A stretch of 64,000 nucleotides of DNA, taken from contig NZ_VFPO01000001.1 in NCBI RefSeq assembly GCF_006716765.1, positions 558,001-622,000 on the forward strand, given 5' to 3'. Both the position numbers and the translations under genes were made by a program. Source of the DNA: Actinomadura hallensis. GTDB lineage: Bacteria > Actinomycetota > Actinomycetes > Streptosporangiales > Streptosporangiaceae. Below the pieces are notes generated by a model. It was not told the origin of the DNA. It searched no databases and worked only from the letters and a program-made list of their open reading frames with translations. This document shows, piece after piece, positions 59,064 through 64,000 of the stretch (the first letter of the stretch is position 1; each line of letters begins with the position of its first letter).

Positions 59064-60926
59064 TCAGGTGTCGTGGGTGGTTGTGGTCGGTGTGGGGGTG
59101 GGGGTTCGGGCTGCCTCGCGGCCGGCCAGGTAGCCGAACACCAGGCCTAGGGAGATCGTTCCTCCGGCGCCTCCGTAGAAGCCCTTCAGGGGTGCGCCGC
59201 CTGCGTTGCCTGCGGCGAACAGGCCCGGGATGACGTTGCCGTCGGTGTCCAGGGCGCGGCCGTTGGCGTCCGTGCGGGGGCCGCCGACGGTGCCCAGGGC
59301 GCTGGCGTGGACTTCGAGCGCGTAGTACGGCGGGGTGTCGATCGGGCCGAGCACGCTCGACTTCGGGCTCTTCAGCACCGGTCGGATGATTCTGGCCAGG
59401 GGGCCGACCACGAGGGAGCGCATGCGCTCGGGGTCGCTCTTCCTGGCCGCCCGTCCGGCGAGCTTGCTCACGACCGGGCCGATCGCCGCCGCGACCCTCG
59501 CGCGCGCCTTGGCGGTGAGGCCGGGGAGCAGGGCGTCCGGCGAGAACCGGCCTAATCTGGGGTAGAACGCGCCGAAATAGCGGTCGAACAGCGCGTCGCC
59601 GCGGCCGAACTCCGGATCGCGGGCCCGCCGCGCCTCGGGGTTGAACCGGTCGACGGTGCGGAGCAGCCCCACCTCGTCCACCCCGATCTTGGACGCCAGC
59701 TCCGAGAGGCTGTCGGCGCGGTGGAGGTAGTCCGGCACCTCCCCGCCGGGCGGGACGCCGAAGATCCCGAACTTCCTCCAGTAGTCGTGGTCGAAGATCA
59801 GCCATGCGGGGTCGTTCGGCATGGCGCCCGTCTCCGGGTCGACCTCGCGCATGATCGCACCGAACTGGTCGTAGGCGAGGGCCTCGTTCGCGAAGCGCTT
59901 CCCCGCGCGGTTGACCATGATGCTGTGCGGCAGGGCACGCTCACCGAGGAAGACCCGGCTCAGCGGACGGCCTTCCAGCTCCTCACCGGGCAACTGCACG
60001 CCGGGCATCCACCAGGCGTCCTCCATGCCGGTCAGGTCGGCCCCGACCTCCTTGGCCAGTTGCACGGCGATGCCGTCGTGGCCCTTGGGGGAGACCTGCA
60101 CGGCGAAGGGGGCGTTGAGGTAGGTCTCGGTGAGCTCGTTCGAGCTCTCGAAGCCGCCGCTGGCCAGCAGCACACCCTTGGTCGCACGCACCGTGTGGTC
60201 GGTGCCGCCGGCCTGGACGACGATCCCGCGCACCTCCGACCCTTCGATGACCAGCCGTGTCGCGGGCGCCTCGACCCGCACGTCCACACCGTTGCGCAGG
60301 CAGGCTTCGAGCAGGGCCCCGACCAGCGCCGGCCCGGCGAGCCAGACGTCGTCGATGCCGATCCCGCCCAGCAGCCAGAACGGGAGCGGGTTCTTGGCCA
60401 TGCCCGTCGTCAGCGCCGGTCGCACGTACTTCGCGGCCTCGCCCAGCCCCGCGGGGGAGTACGGGCCGGGGAAGAGGGACCGGCCCACGGACGCGCCTTC
60501 GATGTCGGAGCGGTAGTCCGGCCAGATCGTCGGAATCCAGCCGAACGAGGTGTGCTGCTCGATGAACCGGGCGACGTGGGGGCCGGTCTGCAGGAACTTC
60601 TCCACCATGTCGCGGTCGAGGATCTGGTCGCGTCCCTCGCCGTAGATGTAGCGCCGCGCCTGGTCCAGGTCGTCGTGCACCTTCAGGTCGTCGGTCGAGA
60701 AGCCGTGGTTGGGGATCCAGGCGGCGCCGGCCGAGATGCCGGTGGCGCCCCCGACGAGCTCGCGGGACTCGACCACGAGAACCCGCGCACCTTCCTTCGC
60801 CGCGGTGAGCGCCCCCATCAGCCCCGCGCCCCCGGACCCGACGACCGCAACGTCCACCTCTTGAGGCAGACCCATCTCGGACGCACTGCCTATGGACCCG
60901 CTGTGCCGAACCGCACTGGTACCCAT
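59064..60926 (-). CDS. FAD-dependent dehydrogenase, 3-ketosteroid-delta1-dehydrogenase-like
   Basis: A flavoprotein of 620 residues in the fumarate reductase/KstD superfamily. VDVAVVGSGGAGLMGALTAAKEGARVLVVE binds FAD, VGGATGISAGAAWIPNHGF follows, and the C-terminus PPYYALEVHASALGTVGGPRTDANGRAL...GLFAAGNAGGAPLKGFYGGAGGTIS is the KstD/fumarate-reductase signature. At 620 residues it is longer than KstD (510-560), with extra sequence around 460-520. The ATG at the start of MGTSAVRHSG is preferred over one 19 codons upstream. No steroid genes are adjacent, so the substrate is open. Confidence 0.9.
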   Translation of the reverse strand: MGTSAVRHSGSIGSASEMGLPQEVDVAVVGSGGAGLMGALTAAKEGARVLVVESRELVGGATGISAGAAWIPNHGFSTDDLKVHDDLDQARRYIYGEGRDQILDRDMVEKFLQTGPHVARFIEQHTSFGWIPTIWPDYRSDIEGASVGRSLFPGPYSPAGLGEAAKYVRPALTTGMAKNPLPFWLLGGIGIDDVWLAGPALVGALLEACLRNGVDVRVEAPATRLVIEGSEVRGIVVQAGGTDHTVRATKGVLLASGGFESSNELTETYLNAPFAVQVSPKGHDGIAVQLAKEVGADLTGMEDAWWMPGVQLPGEELEGRPLSRVFLGERALPHSIMVNRAGKRFANEALAYDQFGAIMREVDPETGAMPNDPAWLIFDHDYWRKFGIFGVPPGGEVPDYLHRADSLSELASKIGVDEVGLLRTVDRFNPEARRARDPEFGRGDALFDRYFGAFYPRLGRFSPDALLPGLTAKARARVAAAIGPVVSKLAGRAARKSDPERMRSLVVGPLARIIRPVLKSPKSSVLGPIDTPPYYALEVHASALGTVGGPRTDANGRALDTDGNVIPGLFAAGNAGGAPLKGFYGGAGGTISLGLVFGYLAGREAARTPTPTPTTTTHDT

Positions 60927-61084
60927 GGCTTCCCCCCGAACCTCTTGATCTCTTAGGAGCACTCCTGCACGGCGAGCGCTCACTCAGTCGTCTGCTGCCC
61001 TACCCGCTCCCGCCCCACTTGTGCGAGCAATGGGGGGCCATCCCTCGCGCTGTCGCGGAACGGTAGGCGGTCTGTGACCTCTGC

Positions 61085-61432
61085 TCAGGCGACTGTGTCG
61101 ATGAGAACGGCCAGGGCGGCGAGCAGGCCGAAGAAGACGGCTGTCGCCAGAATGCAGATCAGCAGGAGCAGCCAGCCCAGGATGAGGCCGAGCAGGGCCG
61201 TGCCGCGCCCGTCGCCGTCCAGGCGGCGGCCGCGACGGCGTCCCATGTGGCCGGCGATGATGGCGATCAGGCCGCACAGCACGGCCATCGCGACGAACGC
61301 GGGCGGGTTGAGCCAGCCGATGCCGGTGGCGAAGTTGAGGAGGGCGGCGACGCCGAACCCCGCGGCGGTGAGGCTCACCTTGGCCGGGCGATTTCGGGTC
61401 GGCTCGGTACGGCGTCGCGGCGCGGTGGTCAT
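61085..61432 (-). CDS. Small membrane protein, DUF4190-like
   Basis: A 115-residue protein with a basic N-terminus and three hydrophobic segments (AALLNFATGIGW, FVAMAVLCGLIAIIAGHMG and LLGLILGWLLLLICILATAVFFGLLAALAVL). The Ala/Gly-rich first segment followed by GHMGRRRGRR and a tail helix is the DUF4190 pattern, a family of unknown function common in actinomycetes. The start is the second in-frame ATG because the longer frame begins in low-complexity sequence. Confidence 0.75.
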   Translation of the reverse strand: MTTAPRRRTEPTRNRPAKVSLTAAGFGVAALLNFATGIGWLNPPAFVAMAVLCGLIAIIAGHMGRRRGRRLDGDGRGTALLGLILGWLLLLICILATAVFFGLLAALAVLIDTVA

Positions 61433-61594
61433 CGCCTGGATTGTAGGGGGACGTCCGTCAGCTCTGCCTAGCACTCCCCAAGTCGTGATTTTCATATTGT
61501 TGGGCGGCTTGTCGCTGGTAGTGACACCGGCGCGCATGGGCTCGGCCAGTGTCTCTGGCCGCTGATCGTGCGGTGGCGCTCTCGTCCGTGGGCG

Positions 61595-62593
61595 TCATGG
61601 GGCGGGCGGCAGGTCGTGGAGGTCGAGGCGGTACCAGGTGGTGGGCGTGAGGACGTGCAGGTTGGGGCCTCGTCCGATGACACGCGCGCCGCGGGGGAGG
61701 TCCCGCCCGTCCGGGAGGACCAGCCGGTACTGCGCGGTGCTTTGCATTCGGTCGTCGGTCAGTTCTCCGGTGACCAGGCGGTTGCGGTCGGCGCCGTATC
61801 CGCCGTACAGGGCGATGCGGGAGCCATCGGTGATGAGCGCCTTAGCGGCGATGCCGTCACCGTGCCAGCCGGTGAGGGCCCCTTCTTGGACGCGGACGAT
61901 GGGGAAGTCGGTGTAGTAGCACGTCCAAGCAGTGTCGGCGTCGACGTTAAGTGCGTAGCAGTCGCTTATTGCGCCCCACGGATTGTCGATGTGGGACGGG
62001 AAGCGCCAGTCGACCTCCAGATCCGGGGTGAAGCGTACGAGTCCGCTGGAGCCGATCGGTTCGCGGTTATCGTCGCCCCAGCCGTAGTTGCCGTAGACGC
62101 CTTCGTCGAAGTAACCCACCCAGACGTGGCCGGTGGCAGTGGTGAAGACGTGTTCGATGCCGTCCCCGAGTGTTTCGGCGGCCAGGGCGGTTCCGTCGGC
62201 GGAGTAGATGATGGCGTTGCGGTCGGGGCCGTCCTGGTGCAGTCGGGCCCTGGCGGCGACGGCGAGAACTCGGCCGTCCGGGAGCGGCTGGACGGTCGGA
62301 AACGCGAGAGGGAAGTCGGAGATGGTGGTCACGCTGGTCAGCGTGGGCGCCTGCACCGTGACGCGCACCGTCACCGGGTGGGAGGCGCGCGGATCCGGGA
62401 ACGTGGCCCAACCCGGCTGCGTAGTCGTGGAACTGAGGGCCTGCACATCGGCGGTGGCCGACCACAGCGCGATGAACTCGCCGCTGGGACCGATGGAGGC
62501 ATCCACCAGCACGTCGCCGTCCTGGGCTGGGGCGATGGACGCGTGGTGACGTACGGGCAGAGGGGTCGAGGGCTGCTGGCTTCGCATCATCAC
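61595..62593 (-). CDS. Hypothetical propeller-like protein
   Basis: A 332-residue protein I do not recognise with certainty. Repeating segments such as GDVLVDASIGPSGEFIALWSA, QPLPDGRVLAVAARARL, GHVWVGYFDEGVYGNYGWGDD and DGSRIALYGGYGADRNRLVTGELTD look like beta-propeller blades. No signal peptide or membrane helix is present. Base composition is less G/C-rich than the catabolic clusters. GTG-ATG-ATG gives three adjacent possible starts. The region encoding its C-terminal TPTTWYRL is partly duplicated at 63.53 kb, suggesting paralogues in the genome. Confidence 0.75.
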   Translation of the reverse strand: MMMRSQQPSTPLPVRHHASIAPAQDGDVLVDASIGPSGEFIALWSATADVQALSSTTTQPGWATFPDPRASHPVTVRVTVQAPTLTSVTTISDFPLAFPTVQPLPDGRVLAVAARARLHQDGPDRNAIIYSADGTALAAETLGDGIEHVFTTATGHVWVGYFDEGVYGNYGWGDDNREPIGSSGLVRFTPDLEVDWRFPSHIDNPWGAISDCYALNVDADTAWTCYYTDFPIVRVQEGALTGWHGDGIAAKALITDGSRIALYGGYGADRNRLVTGELTDDRMQSTAQYRLVLPDGRDLPRGARVIGRGPNLHVLTPTTWYRLDLHDLPPAP

Positions 62594-62762
62594 CGCATCA
62601 GTTCAGCACCGCTCCCCGGACACAGGCCACCCAATATCCGGCGTTGCCAACGTCGGCCCTTAGCACGTTCATTTTGCTCTGTGGCGGTCATGTTTTCAGT
62701 GGTTGCGGTGGCGAAGAGGGCTTATTTCAGACCGCCTTAGCGTGCCAAGCAAAGTGGTGGCG

Positions 62763-63437
62763 ATGGAGAGTCTTGGGAACATGGACGAAGAACTCGCGGT
62801 CGTGTTGGCGCGAGTTGAGGAGGTCTTCGCGTCGTATCCGCGTCGAGCGGTGCTTGACGGCTGTCCCCATTGCCGCCCTGCGACGCCCGTTGACGAGCAC
62901 GACCTTTTCTCGCTGAGTCTCCGGCTGGGCGGCACGGTGGGCGGCCGCGACGATGTGAAGAGCCTGCTTCCTCTGCTGTTCGAGCGCATGGTGACGTCTG
63001 GGGAGCTCGACGGGAGCATCGTCCTGTCCACTGTGGCCAAGGAAGAGTGGCGCAGCTGGCCTGCGGCCGAGCAGCAGGCGATCAAGGATTATCTCGATGC
63101 GGTCTGGCGATCCTTGCTGAAGGAGTTTCCCTCAAGGATCGGTGCGTTCCCTGACGCCGCCACATTTCTTGAAGCCGCCGCGATGACCGGGGACGGCATC
63201 GAAAAGTATCTCGCCGTCTGGGACGCGACCTTCGTTCCGGCCGCAGATCGACACCTTGCCCAGCTGGTGACCGAACACGACTTCGCTGATGCTCGCCGCA
63301 AGAGCTTGACCGTATGGCTGTGCCGCGAGGAGGTGGCCGACCGGCTGATCAGCGCCTTTGAGCGCGACCACGACGCGGAGTGGGCGGACGACCTCGCCAC
63401 AGCCTCCGACATCCTGTCCCGGCAGTCCCGCGCATAA
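62763..63437 (+). CDS. Hypothetical cytosolic protein
   Basis: A 224-residue soluble, mainly helical protein that I do not recognise. Its beginning reads LARVEEVFASYPRRAVLDGCPHCRPATPVDEHDLFSLSLRLGG, with a CPHC pair near residue 35 that could bind zinc; the rest includes FERMVTSGELDGSIVLSTVAKEEWRSWPAAEQQAIKDYLDAVW. The start is uncertain: ATG at 62763 or six codons later. It stands alone with no operon partner. Lower G/C and more A/T-ending codons than the window average hint at a different history. Confidence 0.7.
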   Translation: MESLGNMDEELAVVLARVEEVFASYPRRAVLDGCPHCRPATPVDEHDLFSLSLRLGGTVGGRDDVKSLLPLLFERMVTSGELDGSIVLSTVAKEEWRSWPAAEQQAIKDYLDAVWRSLLKEFPSRIGAFPDAATFLEAAAMTGDGIEKYLAVWDATFVPAADRHLAQLVTEHDFADARRKSLTVWLCREEVADRLISAFERDHDAEWADDLATASDILSRQSRA

Positions 63438-63526
63438 CGACCAGTCGCCCCGGCCCATGGCTCCCGCTCCTGAGGTGATCGCGTGGTCGCGATCTCGTCA
63501 GTTGGCGTTTATGAGGTGTCGCCGGG

Positions 63527-63550
63527 GTTGAGGCGGCACCAGGTGGTGGG
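63527..63550 (-). repeat. Fragment duplicated from the 3' end of the propeller-like gene
   Basis: This 24-bp stretch matches 61622-61645 at 22 of 24 positions (shared core GAGGCGG, then ACCAGGTGGTGGG). On the minus strand it would encode PTTWCRL, like PTTWYRL of the intact gene, and ends at a nearby stop. Similarity seems to continue on the 5' side with a frame change (SGPHIRL against GPNLHVL), so it is probably the remnant of a paralogue. Confidence 0.5.
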
Positions 63551-63594
63551 GCTGGAGGCGTATGTGGGGGCCGCTTTGCAGGACGCGGCCCAGC

Positions 63595-63771
63595 TCAGGC
63601 ATCACGTCGAGTGCGCGAAGGCCTCGCGGAGGCGGTCAGGGAACAAGGGTTGCCGGCGATGTAGGCGTCCAGTTCGGCGCGGGCGCGTGCCTGGCGCTCG
63701 GGGTCGGCCAGTTCGGGGTAGCGGCGGTGTGCATCGGCCTTGATGTCCTGCCAGCGGCGTCCGGTGCTCAC
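63595..63771 (-). pseudogene. Truncated XRE/HigA-type antitoxin-like gene
   Basis: A 58-codon frame starting with GTG (GAAGGGGG site upstream) encodes RRWQDIKADAHRRYPELADP followed by ERQARARAELDAYIAG. This is the N-terminal part of a common actinobacterial antitoxin-like family that normally continues with an XRE helix-turn-helix of about 50 residues. Here it changes after AYIAG to NPCSLTASARPSRTRRDA and stops, so the DNA-binding domain is missing. No toxin gene is visible next to it. I judge it a decayed gene. Confidence 0.5.
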
Positions 63772-64000
63772 CGTCCGGCCCCCTTCTCTTACGGCTCGGT
63801 GCTGTGCTCTGCATTCGGCCGCCGGGCGGTTGTCCGGTGACCGGGCGATCGCTGCGGCTGCCGGCGGCGGGGTCAGAAGTCGCGGGTGGGGAGGGTGCCT
63901 TCGAGGGCGGGGGCAGGTCTTCCCCGAGCACGACCGGGGTGTGCCTGTTGCCATCCGCCCTGGCTCGACGTGGGCCGACAGAGGGTGCACCTGCCCCTCT

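Noticed and set aside
60974..60981. GAGCGCTC palindrome before the ketosteroid-dehydrogenase-like gene
   Set aside because: Only 8 bp of symmetry and no regulator gene beside it. Such short G/C palindromes are common here, so I do not call it an operator.
63483..63743. An 86-codon plus-strand frame (VAISSVGVYEVSPG...)
   Set aside because: It crosses the duplicated fragment and the truncated antitoxin-like gene in antisense, has no ribosome site of note and no recognisable content.

Overview
The window is chromosomal DNA of a high-GC Gram-positive actinomycete. Codons are strongly G/C-ending, GTG and TTG starts are used, and the gene content (a MshC-like ligase, an FmdE-free IdeR-type iron box, DtxR-style iron uptake, furA-katG, a GH11-CBM2 xylanase, P450 with a small ferredoxin) fits a soil saprophyte. 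An Actinomadura or Streptosporangium relative is plausible, but no rRNA or other species marker is present. No tRNA, rRNA, CRISPR array, transposase or phage gene was seen.

Layout. 0-7.2 kb: a LacI regulator (cut by the left edge) divergent from a TRAP transporter, an alcohol dehydrogenase and a 3-dehydroshikimate dehydratase-like fusion, probably for quinate/shikimate-type substrates. 7.1-16.5 kb: FAD oxidase and HMG-CoA lyase genes, and a GntR regulator followed by CoA-transferase, HyuA/HyuB hydantoinase and an N-carbamoylsarcosine-amidase-like hydrolase. 16.6-18.7 kb: an MMPL exporter. 18.7-23.3 kb: the phenylacetyl-CoA epoxidase operon paaABCDE and its TetR regulator. 23.4-28.3 kb: a universal stress protein, a TetR-crotonase-acyl-CoA synthetase operon with two near-perfect palindromic operators, and DoxX. 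28.4-33.3 kb: a MshC-like ligase and an IdeR-boxed iron ABC transporter. 33.4-39.6 kb: pirin, an NhaA-DsbA fusion, and katG flanked by two Fur paralogues. 39.7-41.2 kb: the xylanase with CGAAA/TTTCG operators.

41.2-55.7 kb is the most interesting part. Fourteen genes in five transcription units encode a P450, its ferredoxin and ferredoxin reductase, a glutamine-synthetase-like ligase, an acetoacetate-decarboxylase-like protein, a MarR regulator, homoprotocatechuate ring-cleavage enzymes (HpaD, HpaE and an HpaG-like hydrolase), PuuC- and PuuD-like enzymes, a second amidotransferase, a shortened luciferase-like protein and an APC permease. Seven copies of one 22-bp operator-like element lie at their promoters, each one coinciding with a -10 hexamer. 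I infer one co-regulated pathway that takes up an amine, masks it as a gamma-glutamyl conjugate, oxidises it and feeds an aromatic ring to meta-cleavage.

55.7-64 kb: cyanase, a secreted LVIVD-repeat protein divergent from a DUF305 lipoprotein, a ketosteroid-dehydrogenase-like flavoprotein and then poorly recognisable genes, ending in a decayed patch with a truncated antitoxin-like gene and a duplicated gene fragment.
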